Notes: generated by a model not told the origin, from the sequence alone. DNA of 64,000 nucleotides from Rhodocyclaceae bacterium (GCA_016791115.1 JAEUNL010000046.1:62001-126000), one strand, 5' to 3'. Shown: positions 1 to 8,907, numbered from the stretch's first letter. Translations and numbers: made by a program.

Positions 1-1
1 C

Positions 2-70
2 GAGGTCACGGCCAACAGCGTGCACAACCCGTTCCGGTTGCGCGAACTCGATCAATTCCAGTGCCCATGA
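2..70 (+). CDS. tssM: TssM (IcmF-family) C-terminal end, partial
   Basis: An open frame enters from the left edge and ends at a TGA at 68-70. Its 22 residues end in FRLRELDQFQCP, which matches the conserved extreme C-terminus of TssM/IcmF, the inner-membrane T6SS component whose periplasmic C-terminal domain contacts TssJ. tagF starts 19 bases downstream on the same strand, as in many T6SS clusters. Only the tail is present, so the call rests on this short motif plus context. The remaining membrane-complex genes (tssJ, tssK, tssL) are absent from the window and are inferred to lie further left. Confidence 0.75.
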   Translation, partial: EVTANSVHNPFRLRELDQFQCP

Positions 71-89
71 AAAATACAGGGGAGGCAGT

Positions 90-806
90 GTGAACGATCG
101 GCACGAAGGCGTTCCCGGCTGGTATGGCAAGATCGCGAGCCTCGGCGATTTTGCATCGCGCCGTCTGTCGCCCGATTTCATCTCCCGCTGGGACGGGTGG
201 CTGCAGCAGGTAATGTCGGCTTCGCGCGGCCACCTCGGCGAAGCATGGCTCAACGCCTACCTGACCAGCCCGGTTTGGCGCTTCATCCTGTTTCCCGGCG
301 TGTGTGGCGAATCGTCATGGGTCGGCGTGTTCATGCCGAGCGTGGACAAGGTTGGCCGTTACTTCCCGATCACCGTTGCCTGCGAAACGCCAGCCTTCGC
401 CACTACCGAGCGCGAATTCAATGCGCTCGCCGACTGGCTCGACCGCATCGAATCGCTCGCGCTATCGACGCTCGACCGCACGCGCAGCGCGCAACAGTTC
501 GACGACGCGCTGCTCGGGCTGCGCATGCCGTCGGCCGCGCCGCCGCGCGTGGCACTGGCACGCCAGCTCGTCGGCGTGCTGCGCAGCGACGAGGCCGCGC
601 TGTTCACGCTGCCGTCCGACGACGAACTGGCGCAGACGCTGATGGGTGCCGGCGCGTCGGTGCTGCGCGATGCGGTACGCGGCGGCTCGCTCTGGTGGGC
701 GCCCAGCGAACCGGGCGCGGGCGCGCCGCTGCTCGCCTGCCGCGGGCTGCCCGACGGCGCGCGCTTTACTGCTATGCTGCGCGCGGTACCGACACGGCAC
801 GTCTGA
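90..806 (+). CDS. tagF: TagF, T6SS post-translational repressor
   Basis: This 238-residue protein opens with PGWYGKIASLGDF, followed by a conserved aromatic-rich core (SPVWRFILFPG, GVFMPSVDKVGRYFPI). This is the TagF family (formerly DUF2094). In Pseudomonas aeruginosa TagF represses T6SS assembly independently of, or in parallel with, the PpkA/PppA phosphorylation switch. The start is GTG at 90, with a GGGGAGG ribosome site at 79-85 and a four-base spacer. A second GTG at 88 is out of frame. It lies between the tssM tail and a Ser/Thr kinase gene, so the regulatory genes cluster. The length is typical for a single-domain TagF with no fused phosphatase. Confidence 0.93.
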   Translation: MNDRHEGVPGWYGKIASLGDFASRRLSPDFISRWDGWLQQVMSASRGHLGEAWLNAYLTSPVWRFILFPGVCGESSWVGVFMPSVDKVGRYFPITVACETPAFATTEREFNALADWLDRIESLALSTLDRTRSAQQFDDALLGLRMPSAAPPRVALARQLVGVLRSDEAALFTLPSDDELAQTLMGAGASVLRDAVRGGSLWWAPSEPGAGAPLLACRGLPDGARFTAMLRAVPTRHV

Positions 807-817
807 GCCAGCCCTTC

Positions 818-2893
818 ATGGCCGCCCCGAACGACGAAAAGACTCTTCTCGCCAGCGACCCGAAAGCGGGCGGGAATCTGCATCTCGGGGAAAGCGACAA
901 CGCGCTGCCGATCGGCACGCGCCTGGGCGAATTCGAACTGATCGGCCTGGTCGGCGTCGGCGGCTTCGGCATCGTCTATCTTGCCGAGGATCACTCGCTC
1001 GGTCGCCGCGTCGCGCTCAAGGAGTACATGCCGTCCTCGCTCGCGTCGCGCAGCCAGGGATCGCAGGTTAGCGTCAAGTCCGAGCGCTATGCCGAAACCT
1101 TCGAGGCCGGCCGGCGCAGCTTCGTCAATGAAGCGCGCCTGCTCGCCCAGTTCGACCACCCCTCGCTGGTCAAGGTCTACCGGTTCTGGGAGGGCAACGG
1201 CACCGCCTACATGGTGATGCCCTTCTACGAAGGCACCACGCTCAAGCAGGCGCTCAAGAAGATGAGCGCTCCGCCGGACGAAGCCTGGCTCAAGACCATG
1301 CTCGCGCCGGTGATGGATGCACTCGAGGTGATGCACAACGCGCAGGTCTATCACCGCGACATCGCGCCCGACAACATCATGTTGCTCGAGGGCGGCCGGC
1401 CTCTGTTGCTCGACTTCGGCGCGGCGCGGCGGGTCATCACCGACATGACGCAAGCGCTGACGGTGATCCTCAAGCCGGGCTATGCGCCGGTCGAACAGTA
1501 CGCCGAGATGCCCGAGATGAAGCAGGGCGCATGGACCGACATCTATGCGCTCTCGGCAGTGGTGTTCTTCGCCATCATGGGCAAGACGCCGCCCCCCTCG
1601 GTGGGCCGCATCATCAACGATTCGATGGTGCCGCTGTCGCAACAGGCCGCCGGGCGCTATTCGGAAGCCTTCCTGCGCGGCATCGACCGCGGCCTGGCGG
1701 TGAAACCGGACAAGCGGCCGCAAACCATCGCCGAACTGCGCGACCTGCTCGGCGTGCATGCCAGCGCCGCGGCGCACACCGTCACCCACGTCGGCACGCG
1801 TACACGCGCGGCTGAACCGGCGCGGTCGGCGCCGGTTGCGACAGCGGGCAGCGGCCCCAGCGCGACGCTGCTGATCGGCGGGCTGCTCGCCGTTGCAGCG
1901 GCGGTCGGCGGCGGCTATTACTACATGACACAGTCGAAGGCCGCCAAGGCAACGCTTGCCAGGACCGAAGCGCCAGCATCGACGACGACGCCCGCGCCCG
2001 CAACCGACAAGCCTGCGCCGACACCGGCGCCCGCCGTCGAGCCACCAAAGACCGAACCCACCCCGCCTGCGGTGACGCAAACCAGGCCGTTCAACCCGCT
2101 CGACGAAATCGACCGCATCTTCCAGCAGCGCAGCCGCGACTACTCGGTGGCGGTCGAACTGGAGCAGGCGCAGGTACGCATCGGGCGTGACAAGTTGCGA
2201 TTCCGCCTACGCTCGAACAAATCGGGCTACCTTTACATCCTGATGGTCGGCACCGACCGCCAGCACTTCTACAAGCTGTTCCCGAATTCAGTGGACGAGA
2301 AGAACCGCGTCGAGGCCGGCAAGGAGGTCACGCTGCCGCGCACTGGCTGGGTCATGGTCGCGGACGGCCCACCGGGGTCGGACCAGTTCGTCGCCGTCGT
2401 GAGCGAGAACCCGCGCGACTTCGCCGACAGCGGCATGATCAAGGTCGACCCGTTCGGCGAATTCCCGCTCGAAACGGCGCCGTCCGTGGTGTCGCGCCAC
2501 ACCGGCAGCCAGTCGCCCTTCATTGGCAAGGCAACGTGCGCGGGCGGTACGGCGGAGTGCGCCGAAGCGTACGGCGCCGCGGTATTCACGATCGACGAGG
2601 TGGCGGCCGGCGAGGAGACGGCCAAGCCGCGCGCCGCGCAGCGCCCGAAAACCCAGGCCGCGGCCGCCGACACCGCGCGCCGCACGTCGTCACAGAACAC
2701 GGCCGCCAGTCTTCCCAAGGATGGGCGGCCACCGGGCCAGTCGATCGAGGAATACGTGCGCAGCCAGACCGCACGCCAGCAAGGTCAACGCTACACGGCC
2801 CCAGCGCAGGGGCAGAGCGCGCCGGTGCCAGTCGGCATTCCCGGTGGCAATGGCTACACCGTTCCCGGCGTGCCGCGCATGCCCGGCTACTGA
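818..2893 (+). CDS. Membrane Ser/Thr protein kinase with C-terminal DUF4384-like domain (PpkA-like)
   Basis: The 691-residue protein has an N-terminal kinase domain (about 35-310): glycine loop GVGGFGIVY near 46, VALKEY with Lys68, HRDIAPDN at 179-186 and LLDFGAAR near 197-204. One transmembrane helix lies near 349-369. A Pro/Ala/Thr-rich linker follows, then a periplasmic domain with SGYLYILMVG that resembles DUF4384. The catalytic loop reads HRDxAxxN rather than HRDxKxxN, the same change as in the kinase at 24812-27055. It probably phosphorylates T6SS targets such as the FHA protein TagH, opposed by the phosphatase at 3732-4496; this role is inferred from the P. aeruginosa PpkA model. I chose the ATG at 818, 11 bases after the tagF stop. 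The frame extends upstream to 197, but that stretch only shadows tagF. No clear ribosome site precedes the ATG. Confidence 0.85.
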   Translation: MAAPNDEKTLLASDPKAGGNLHLGESDNALPIGTRLGEFELIGLVGVGGFGIVYLAEDHSLGRRVALKEYMPSSLASRSQGSQVSVKSERYAETFEAGRRSFVNEARLLAQFDHPSLVKVYRFWEGNGTAYMVMPFYEGTTLKQALKKMSAPPDEAWLKTMLAPVMDALEVMHNAQVYHRDIAPDNIMLLEGGRPLLLDFGAARRVITDMTQALTVILKPGYAPVEQYAEMPEMKQGAWTDIYALSAVVFFAIMGKTPPPSVGRIINDSMVPLSQQAAGRYSEAFLRGIDRGLAVKPDKRPQTIAELRDLLGVHASAAAHTVTHVGTRTRAAEPARSAPVATAGSGPSATLLIGGLLAVAAAVGGGYYYMTQSKAAKATLARTEAPASTTTPAPATDKPAPTPAPAVEPPKTEPTPPAVTQTRPFNPLDEIDRIFQQRSRDYSVAVELEQAQVRIGRDKLRFRLRSNKSGYLYILMVGTDRQHFYKLFPNSVDEKNRVEAGKEVTLPRTGWVMVADGPPGSDQFVAVVSENPRDFADSGMIKVDPFGEFPLETAPSVVSRHTGSQSPFIGKATCAGGTAECAEAYGAAVFTIDEVAAGEETAKPRAAQRPKTQAAAADTARRTSSQNTAASLPKDGRPPGQSIEEYVRSQTARQQGQRYTAPAQGQSAPVPVGIPGGNGYTVPGVPRMPGY

Positions 2894-2908
2894 CTCCCGA
2901 AGGAAGCC

Positions 2909-2922
2909 GCGCCGAACGGCGC
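2909..2922. other. Small inverted repeat between convergent genes
   Basis: GCGCC-GAAC-GGCGC forms a five-base stem with a four-base loop just after the kinase stop codon. There is no T-run, so it is at best a weak terminator. The rest of the 164-base gap to the OmpA gene shows no gene. It contains a distant inverted pair, catggatag (2922-2930 area) and ctatccatg (around 3002-3009). Confidence 0.25.
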
Positions 2923-3057
2923 ATGGATAGAGGGTCTTCAGGCAGACCAATCCATGAGCCGCACCCAACAAGGCGTTCGGGGCAGACCACCCTGGGAGCG
3001 CCTATCCATGTGCCTTGCGGGCATGCCAAAACCCGCCTGATGCCTTGTTCGCTTTCC

Positions 3058-3672
3058 TTATTCGTCGCGCAGCGTCGTGATGGTCACGCGGCGGTTTTCC
3101 GGCGCGTCGACGCGCTGGGTGTTGACCAGCTCGGTCGCGCCCTTGCCGACCGGCTTCAGGCGCTCACGGCTGATGCCGTGCTGATCCGCCAAATACGCGA
3201 CAACGCTTTCGGCGCGCGCCTGCGAAAGCGACATGTTGAGGTCGGCCTGGCCGCGCGGGTCGGCATGGCCCTCGATCGCGAACTTGAACTCGGCCAGCTT
3301 GTCGGCCTGCAAGGCCTTGGCCACCACGTCGAGAGATGACTTGGCGCGCGGCGTGAGGTCGGCGGAGTTGGTCTCGAAGGTGATCAGCAGCGACGCACTG
3401 GCCTTCTTCTCGGTTGCCTTGGCGGCGGCCTTGACCGCGCTGTCTCCCGGCTTGGCGGTCGGCGCATCGCGCTGCACACGGATGCTGCGCAGGCGCACCG
3501 GCTCTTCCGCCGCGTCCTCGGGCGCACCGGCCGGTGCCGGCGTAAGCGCCTCGATCAGGTTCTTCTCGGTGATGTCCTTGCCGCGCAGAATGGTGTCGGC
3601 CTGCGCCGGCAGCACGAACAGGGCGCCGAGCAGGCTCGCGACGACGGCAAGCGACGGGGTGTTGAGCTTCAT
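3058..3672 (-). CDS. OmpA-family peptidoglycan-binding protein
   Basis: This secreted 204-residue protein has an N-terminal signal peptide (hydrophobic core, likely cleavage after VLPAQA). Its C-terminal OmpA domain spans roughly residues 90-200 and includes TFETNSADLTPRA and IEGHADPRG, plus the Asn-Arg-Arg pattern of the peptidoglycan-binding fold. The start is ATG at 3672, seven bases after an AGGAG site; an adjacent ATG at 3675 is possible. It is the last gene of the tagH-pppA-ompA run, so it may anchor the T6SS membrane complex to the cell wall, like TagL or other OmpA-domain T6SS accessories. That role is inferred from position; the domain call is firm. Confidence 0.85.
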   Translation of the reverse strand: MKLNTPSLAVVASLLGALFVLPAQADTILRGKDITEKNLIEALTPAPAGAPEDAAEEPVRLRSIRVQRDAPTAKPGDSAVKAAAKATEKKASASLLITFETNSADLTPRAKSSLDVVAKALQADKLAEFKFAIEGHADPRGQADLNMSLSQARAESVVAYLADQHGISRERLKPVGKGATELVNTQRVDAPENRRVTITTLRDE

Positions 3673-3731
3673 CATCAATCTCCTGGGGAATCGGGCGCGG
3701 GGAAGGCCGACGCCCATCGGAACTGCAAAGT

Positions 3732-4496
3732 CTATGCGCTAATGATCCGCGTCGCATCCGCCGGATTGCCGACCCAGACGGCCAACGCGCTGTAATTGTC
3801 ATGGTCCCGCTTGGCATGGGCGAGGACTTCCGCCTCGAGCCCGGCAAGCCAGTATTCGGCCGTCAGGCTGGCCGCAAGCTGGCGCTCCATCGCCGCCTCG
3901 TCGACGTATTCCCACAGCCCGTCGGTACACAGCAGGAACACGTCGCCGTCGCGCAGCGCGACGGTCTCATGCACCGCAGGGCGGATCTCCTCGGCCGTGC
4001 CGAGCGCCGCAAGCAGCACGCTGCGCTGCGGATGCGTGCGCAGCAGGGCCGCATCGCCGAAACCGGCATCGACCATGGTCTGCATGACGCTGTGGTCGCG
4101 CGACTGGAACAGCACGCGGCAACCGCGAAACACGTAGATGCGCGTATCGCCGATATGGCCCCAGGTCGCGGTTTCGGTCACATTGTCGATCTCGAGCACC
4201 GCAGCCGTCGCCCGCATGTTGCGTGTCGCCTGGCTCGTCGCCTGCTCCAGCAGCACCGCCTGGTTGGCGCGCAGAATCAGATCGGAAATACGCTCGGGCG
4301 CCACCGCCGGGCAGGCCGCGAAATCGCGCAGGATGTTGCTGACCACGGTCTTTGCGGCGACATCGCCGCCACCATGGCCGCCCGCGCCGTCGGACACCAC
4401 CCAGCAGCATCCCGCGTCGGAGGTCCAGTAGCCGCAGGCGTCCTCGTTGTGCGAACGCCCCCCCTGCTTGGAAAGCGCCGCGATCTCAAGTTTCAA
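3732..4496 (-). CDS. pppA: PppA-type PP2C Ser/Thr phosphatase
   Basis: The 254-residue protein carries the PPM/PP2C metal-binding motifs in order: SHNEDACG near 15-22, VSDGAGGHGGG near 34-44, GHIGDTRIYVF, RDHS, CTDGLWEY and a final HDNYSALAV. PppA removes the threonine phosphates placed by PpkA-type kinases, switching the T6SS off. The start is TTG at 4496: no ATG lies at the right place, and GGAG sits six bases upstream of the TTG, just after the tagH stop. The gap to tagH is 27 bases, so the two are probably co-transcribed. The protein lacks extra domains and is close to the usual size of PppA. Confidence 0.92.
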   Translation of the reverse strand: MKLEIAALSKQGGRSHNEDACGYWTSDAGCCWVVSDGAGGHGGGDVAAKTVVSNILRDFAACPAVAPERISDLILRANQAVLLEQATSQATRNMRATAAVLEIDNVTETATWGHIGDTRIYVFRGCRVLFQSRDHSVMQTMVDAGFGDAALLRTHPQRSVLLAALGTAEEIRPAVHETVALRDGDVFLLCTDGLWEYVDEAAMERQLAASLTAEYWLAGLEAEVLAHAKRDHDNYSALAVWVGNPADATRIISA

Positions 4497-4523
4497 GCGC
4501 TGCTCCGCCGCTCGGTGCGCAGG

Positions 4524-6860
4524 TCATTGCGATTTTTCGAGCCGGTCGACCTGCTCCTGGTAGGCGCGCAGGAATTCGCGCCCGAACAGGGTGTGAAAAT
4601 CATCCTCGGCCTCGTTCGCGATGTCGCGGTAGAGCTGGATGTACAAATCCCACAGCTTGGCGCGGCGATTCATCGGCAGCACGTTGTCGAGCATGGATTT
4701 CTGCGCCATGCGCTGTTCGAGCATCGCCGGATCGAAGCGCTTCAACACGCCGGCCAGCGCGGCGCGCAAGCCGGCCATGAAACCGAACTGGTGCGAGCGC
4801 AGGTCGTCGTACGCATCCTGCATGGCGGCCACCGGCGACAGGAAGCCCGGTCCCTGCGGCACCAGCAGGTGCAGCAGCGCCGCCGCCACATCGGGCGAGA
4901 ACTTCAGCGGGTTGTTGTCCGAGCTGACGATCATCGTGACGTCGGCGCGCACCTCGCGCTTGGTCGTCGCCCGCGCCAGCAACAGATCCAGCGTGCCCTG
5001 CGTGGCCTCGCGCAGCAACCGGCCGACGCGCTCCATCATCTCGGGTGTCAACGCATCGAGCGGCAAGGTCGGCGTACCGAGGCCGGCGAGAAAGGCGCGG
5101 CGCAAGGCTTCCGCCGACGCATCGCCGACCGGTGCGGGCGCCTGTGCCGCGCGGGCCGGCGCGGCTGCCGGCACTTCTTCGAACGCACGCGCGACCAGCG
5201 GCGCCGCAGGCTGCACGGGAACGGGAGCGGGAGATAGCGGCGCCTGCGCGATACCGGCAAAGAAGGTGTCGTCGCCCGGCAGCGTCGGGGCATTGAAATC
5301 AACCAGCGGCGCCGCCGCCGGCGGCAACGGTGCCTGCGGCGGCATCGCGGGCGCCGGCATGGGCGGCAGGCTGGCAAGCGGCGCGGCGGACGGCACCGCG
5401 TCGAATGCAGCCAGCATGTCATCGCCGGGCACCGGCGCCACACCCAGCCCGAGCACGTCCGACTGCGATGCGCCGGCTGATGGCGCGTCGAACATGGACA
5501 GCAGCGGATCGGCCGCTGCCGATTGACGCGATGCAGGCGGTGGCGCCATGGGCCGTGCGCTCTGGCTTTGCGTTTCCCACGATACGAACTGGCCGTTGCC
5601 GACCGCGTCGACGCGCGTTGATGGCTGTGGCTGCGGCGGCGCGAACGAGTCGGCGGCGAACGCGCCCGGTTCCGGCGCCGCGAACGGCTCCACCCGCGGC
5701 GGCACGAAGGCGCCATGCAGTTCCGGAACCTGATCGGGCATGGACTGGAAGCCTGGAATCGGCGCGCCGAGATCGCCCGAAAACGCGGCGAGCGGATCGA
5801 TCGGCGCATCGCCACCCCGCCCCGCCAGCGGATCGGAAAGCGAACTGCCGAGGAACGGATCGATGCCATTGCCGACCGGCGGCGGCGCGGCGAGGCCGTA
5901 TGCCGTATCGATGCTCGAGCCGCTGCCGGACTTGCCGGCAAGGCCGAAGCCCAGGTCGTCGTCTAGCGCCTCCGGTTCGGCAGTCTTGGGCGGCACGGCG
6001 AACGGATCCGCGAAGGGATCGAAGTCGTCCGGTATCAGCGGGGCCCGGTTGTTCGGCATCGCGGGCCCTGCTGGCAGCGGCGCCGCGAGGAGTTCGGAGA
6101 GTGATTCCGACTCGGTCGGCGTGCGTGCCGGCGGCGACCATACGCCAGCGAGCGGATCCGCTGCCGCCGGCTGCGGCGGCGCCGATGCGGCTGGCGCGGG
6201 TCGAACTTGCGGTTGCGGCGATGGCGAGGCGGTCACGCCGTTGAGGATGTCGGCAAACGGATCGGCGGTGCCGGACGGCGCACCCCCAAACAGCCCGAGC
6301 GGATCGTCGACCGGCCCGGCCGCAAGCGACGGCGCAGCCTGCGGCGGCAGCGGCGCGGGCGCCATCGGCGGCTGCGGAGCCTGCACCGGCACAGGACGTG
6401 CTGCGGGAACAGGTTGTGCCATGCCGGCGCCAAGCGACGGCGGGGTCGCGGGGCGCTGCGCCGCAGCCCGGCGTGCGGCAGCAAACGCCTCGGGAGAGAT
6501 CGTCACCTCTTGCGAGGGGTGAACCTGTCGCGCTTGCGGCGGCGCGGCCGGCGGTCCGCTCGCTTCCATCAGGTAGCCGCCGATTTCGATGCGCGTCCCC
6601 GGCCCGATGGGCGCGGCGCTGCCATTGGCGACCGGACGGCCGTCGACATTGATCGGGTTCGCACCCTGGTTGATCAGTTCGAAGCGCCCGGCGCGGCACA
6701 CGATGCGGCCCTGCAGGCGCGAAATGTGGCGCTGCGCATCGGGCAGCGCGAGCTGGTTCGTTTCCGCGCGGCCGAGAGTGCCGCCGGCTTCGTCGAAATC
6801 GTGCGCGATTTCCTGGGCAAGCGGCTGCCCGTGCAACGAGATGACCCGGATTCTCATCAT
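4524..6860 (-). CDS. tagH: TagH, FHA-domain T6SS regulator
   Basis: The protein has 778 residues. Residues about 1-100 form an FHA phosphothreonine-binding domain (GGTLGRAETN, HISRLQGRI, INVDGRPV). A very long, low-complexity Pro/Ala/Asp linker covers about 110-570. The C-terminal ~190 residues match the TagH/ImpI C-terminal domain (LPLDALTPEMMERVGRLLRE, FLRAYQEQVDRLEK). In the P. aeruginosa model the FHA protein is phosphorylated by PpkA and triggers assembly. ATG codons at 6860 and 6857 are both possible, preceded by GGAGAG. The linker is much longer than in P. aeruginosa Fha1. It leads an operon with the phosphatase and OmpA genes downstream. Confidence 0.9.
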   Translation of the reverse strand: MMRIRVISLHGQPLAQEIAHDFDEAGGTLGRAETNQLALPDAQRHISRLQGRIVCRAGRFELINQGANPINVDGRPVANGSAAPIGPGTRIEIGGYLMEASGPPAAPPQARQVHPSQEVTISPEAFAAARRAAAQRPATPPSLGAGMAQPVPAARPVPVQAPQPPMAPAPLPPQAAPSLAAGPVDDPLGLFGGAPSGTADPFADILNGVTASPSPQPQVRPAPAASAPPQPAAADPLAGVWSPPARTPTESESLSELLAAPLPAGPAMPNNRAPLIPDDFDPFADPFAVPPKTAEPEALDDDLGFGLAGKSGSGSSIDTAYGLAAPPPVGNGIDPFLGSSLSDPLAGRGGDAPIDPLAAFSGDLGAPIPGFQSMPDQVPELHGAFVPPRVEPFAAPEPGAFAADSFAPPQPQPSTRVDAVGNGQFVSWETQSQSARPMAPPPASRQSAAADPLLSMFDAPSAGASQSDVLGLGVAPVPGDDMLAAFDAVPSAAPLASLPPMPAPAMPPQAPLPPAAAPLVDFNAPTLPGDDTFFAGIAQAPLSPAPVPVQPAAPLVARAFEEVPAAAPARAAQAPAPVGDASAEALRRAFLAGLGTPTLPLDALTPEMMERVGRLLREATQGTLDLLLARATTKREVRADVTMIVSSDNNPLKFSPDVAAALLHLLVPQGPGFLSPVAAMQDAYDDLRSHQFGFMAGLRAALAGVLKRFDPAMLEQRMAQKSMLDNVLPMNRRAKLWDLYIQLYRDIANEAEDDFHTLFGREFLRAYQEQVDRLEKSQ

Positions 6861-7003
6861 CGCTGTTCTCTCCGGTTATGGTCCATGCCGTTCTTCGGTG
6901 GCAATGCTTGCAAGATTATGTCACGCCGCTTCTGCCCGTGCCTCTGCCGGCGGCTCGGTCGGACGGCTTAGTCCGCGCGCCGCCCGCGCGCATCGCGGCA
7001 ATG

Positions 7004-7041
7004 TTGCGCTGCGCAGCAAGGTTACACGGAATATAATTCCG
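7004..7041 (+). promoter_or_regulatory. Probable promoter/operator of the LysM-TPR lipoprotein gene
   Basis: A perfect consensus -10 box TATAAT lies at 7032-7037, with only a weak -35 candidate (TTGCGC at 7004, spacing too long). The -10 box sits inside a perfect 15-base palindrome, CGGAATATAATTCCG (7027-7041). A repressor or activator binding there would overlap RNA polymerase. The predicted start site is about 60 bases upstream of the ATG at 7107. The 246-base gap separates this gene from divergent tagH. Confidence 0.4.
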
Positions 7042-7106
7042 CGCGAATTGCCGCCGCACGGTCCATGCATAATGCAAGACATCGACGGCCTCCTGCGAGG
7101 TAAGTG

Positions 7107-8060
7107 ATGCATTCGAAGATCCAAGTTGCCGCAGCCGCCCTGATCCTGGCCGGCTGCGCCACCGCACCGCCGCCACAACCGGCGACCCCGCAACCGACGC
7201 CATCGGATTCGGCACGCAGCGACGCACCGCCCGCGCCACCGCCCACACCACGGCCGCCGCCATCGGTCGCAGAGCAGCAGCAGGCTAACAAGACCGCGCT
7301 CCGCGTTGCCGATCTGCTCGAGGCCGGCAACGAGGTCGACGCACGCGCGGAGATCGATCGCGCGCTGGCGCTGGATCCGAACAACAAGCTGGCGTTGAAC
7401 TTCCAGCGCCAGATGACCGTCGACCCGCGCGCAACGCTGGGCGAGGAGTCCTATCCCTACACGGTGAAGCCCGGCGAATCGCTGTCGAAGATCGCCGGCC
7501 GCTTCCTGGGCGACATCTACGGTTTTTATTTGCTGGCGCGCTACAACGACATCAAGGTGCCGCGGCTGGTATCCGCAGGCCAGACGATCCGCGTGCCGGG
7601 CAAGGCGCCCCCGCCGGAAGCCCGGCCGCCGCGCGAGGCGCGGCCGGTCGAGCCCAAGCCCCGCCCGCCGCAGGAGGTGGAGCCGCCCGCCCCGCCGCCG
7701 GCGCCACCTGTCGCACCACCCCCTCCGCCGCCACAGGACAGCCTCAGCCCGGCCGAGAAGGCCTATCGCGAGGGGCTTGCCGCGCAGAAGGTCGGCAACA
7801 AGGACCGCGCCTACCAGAGTTTCCGGCAGGCCGAGAAGCTTGACCCCTCGCATGCCGAGGCGCGTACGCGTGCTGACCAGTTGCGACGCGAACTCGTGCA
7901 ACAGCACGAGCGCAACGCCCGCTCGGCGATGGCGCGGCAGGATCTCGACGGTGCGGTGCGCAGCTGGGATCGCGTGCTGGAAATCGACCCGGGCAACGAC
8001 ACGGCACGGCTCGAACGCCAGAAGACCCTGAAGCTGCAGGAAAACCTGAAGAAACTCTAA
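7107..8060 (+). CDS. LysM and TPR lipoprotein
   Basis: The 317-residue protein begins with a lipoprotein signal (LILAGC, lipidated Cys near 17), then a Pro-rich stretch. An AEIDRALALDP repeat comes next, followed by a LysM peptidoglycan-binding module around 110-165 (YPYTVKPGESLSKIAGRFLG). A second Pro-rich linker leads to C-terminal TPR-like helices. It should sit in the outer or inner membrane with LysM on the peptidoglycan and TPRs for protein contacts. ATG at 7107 has GAGG six bases upstream; GTG at 7104 is possible. It is convergent with the TPR lipoprotein at 8101-8907, whose C-terminal repeats resemble it. A scaffold role at the T6SS or cell wall is inferred only. Confidence 0.75.
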   Translation: MHSKIQVAAAALILAGCATAPPPQPATPQPTPSDSARSDAPPAPPPTPRPPPSVAEQQQANKTALRVADLLEAGNEVDARAEIDRALALDPNNKLALNFQRQMTVDPRATLGEESYPYTVKPGESLSKIAGRFLGDIYGFYLLARYNDIKVPRLVSAGQTIRVPGKAPPPEARPPREARPVEPKPRPPQEVEPPAPPPAPPVAPPPPPPQDSLSPAEKAYREGLAAQKVGNKDRAYQSFRQAEKLDPSHAEARTRADQLRRELVQQHERNARSAMARQDLDGAVRSWDRVLEIDPGNDTARLERQKTLKLQENLKKL

Positions 8061-8064
8061 GTGG

Positions 8065-8098
8065 CACGGCATCGGGGCCGGTCCCCGATACCGTGTTT
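8065..8098. terminator. Bidirectional hairpin terminator between convergent genes
   Basis: CACGG-c-ATCGGGG, a five-base loop (CCGGT), then CCCCGAT-a-CCGTG gives a 12-pair stem with one mismatch. TTT follows at 8096-8098. It lies in the 40-base gap between convergent stop codons at 8060 and 8101, where a shared terminator is expected. Confidence 0.65.
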
Positions 8099-8100
8099 CC

Positions 8101-8907
8101 TCAGGGCCGCGTGCTCTGGCGTATGCGCCGCGCGGCCGACCCGTGGTTCGGATCGAGTTTGAGCGCGCGCTGGTACAGCGCAGCGGCGGTCTTGGGCTCG
8201 GTTGCAGCGAGCCGTTCCGCCTGCTGGTAGCAGGCTTCGGCAAGCGACTTGCGCGCCCCCTCATCCTGCGGATTCGCCTTCACGTAGCGCTCGAGCAGGC
8301 GAACCGCCTCGGCATATTCGCCCTGATGCATGAGCAGGTTGGCATGCTCGAGATCGTTGCGGTCGACAGCACTCTCGGACGCGCTGCGCGGAACCTGTGC
8401 CGCTGCCATGCTGTTCTTGGTGAGTGTCAGCCGCGACAGCTTGCCGAGATGATTGCGCTTGTTGCGATCGCGCTCGATGGCACGCAGTGCGTCGGCGGCC
8501 TGGGCGTTGAGCGGATCGTCGCTCAGCACCTGCAGGTAGAGCTGGCTCGCCTGGTCTGCTTCGCCGCGCTTGCGTGCCTGTTCGGCCTGCTGCAGGCGCT
8601 GCGCCACGCGGGATTCGATGCGCGAGCGCGCATGGCGCAGCCCCTCGGCATATTCGGGCACGTCGGGCCGGAGCAGCGCAAGCACCTCCCACGCCACCGT
8701 CGCTTCGCCGAAATAACCCTGCTGCGAGAGATCGCGCGCACGGTCACGTTGCTGCTTCTCGAATGCCGCGTTGGGGGAGCCGCGCAGCGCGTCGGTTGTC
8801 GCGCTTTCGGGCTCGCGCTCGACGATGGGCGCCTGCGAACAAGCCGCGAGCAGGGCACAGGCCGCAACAGCCAAGCCGCGTGGCAGCATCCCGCGTTGCC
8901 GGATCAT
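8101..8907 (-). CDS. TPR lipoprotein
   Basis: The 268-residue protein has a lipoprotein signal ending LLAACS (Cys near 23). The rest is TPR-type helical repeats, including LYQRALKLDPNHGSAARRI at the C-terminus. The ATG at 8907 overlaps the stop of the upstream deacetylase gene by four bases (ATGA), which indicates translational coupling. It is therefore the third gene of a kinase-deacetylase-TPR operon. A likely job is assembling envelope proteins around the deacetylase; this is inference. Confidence 0.75.
   Translation of the reverse strand: MIRQRGMLPRGLAVAACALLAACSQAPIVEREPESATTDALRGSPNAAFEKQQRDRARDLSQQGYFGEATVAWEVLALLRPDVPEYAEGLRHARSRIESRVAQRLQQAEQARKRGEADQASQLYLQVLSDDPLNAQAADALRAIERDRNKRNHLGKLSRLTLTKNSMAAAQVPRSASESAVDRNDLEHANLLMHQGEYAEAVRLLERYVKANPQDEGARKSLAEACYQQAERLAATEPKTAAALYQRALKLDPNHGSAARRIRQSTRP

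Noticed and set aside
197..817. Open frame extending the first kinase upstream through tagF
   Set aside because: It is a shadow of tagF in another frame, Arg/Ala-rich and without similarity; the ATG at 818 fits the family.
2931..2945. TCTTCAGGCAG shared with the region near 13809
   Set aside because: Only about 11 bases match and the flanks do not; likely chance in GC-rich DNA.
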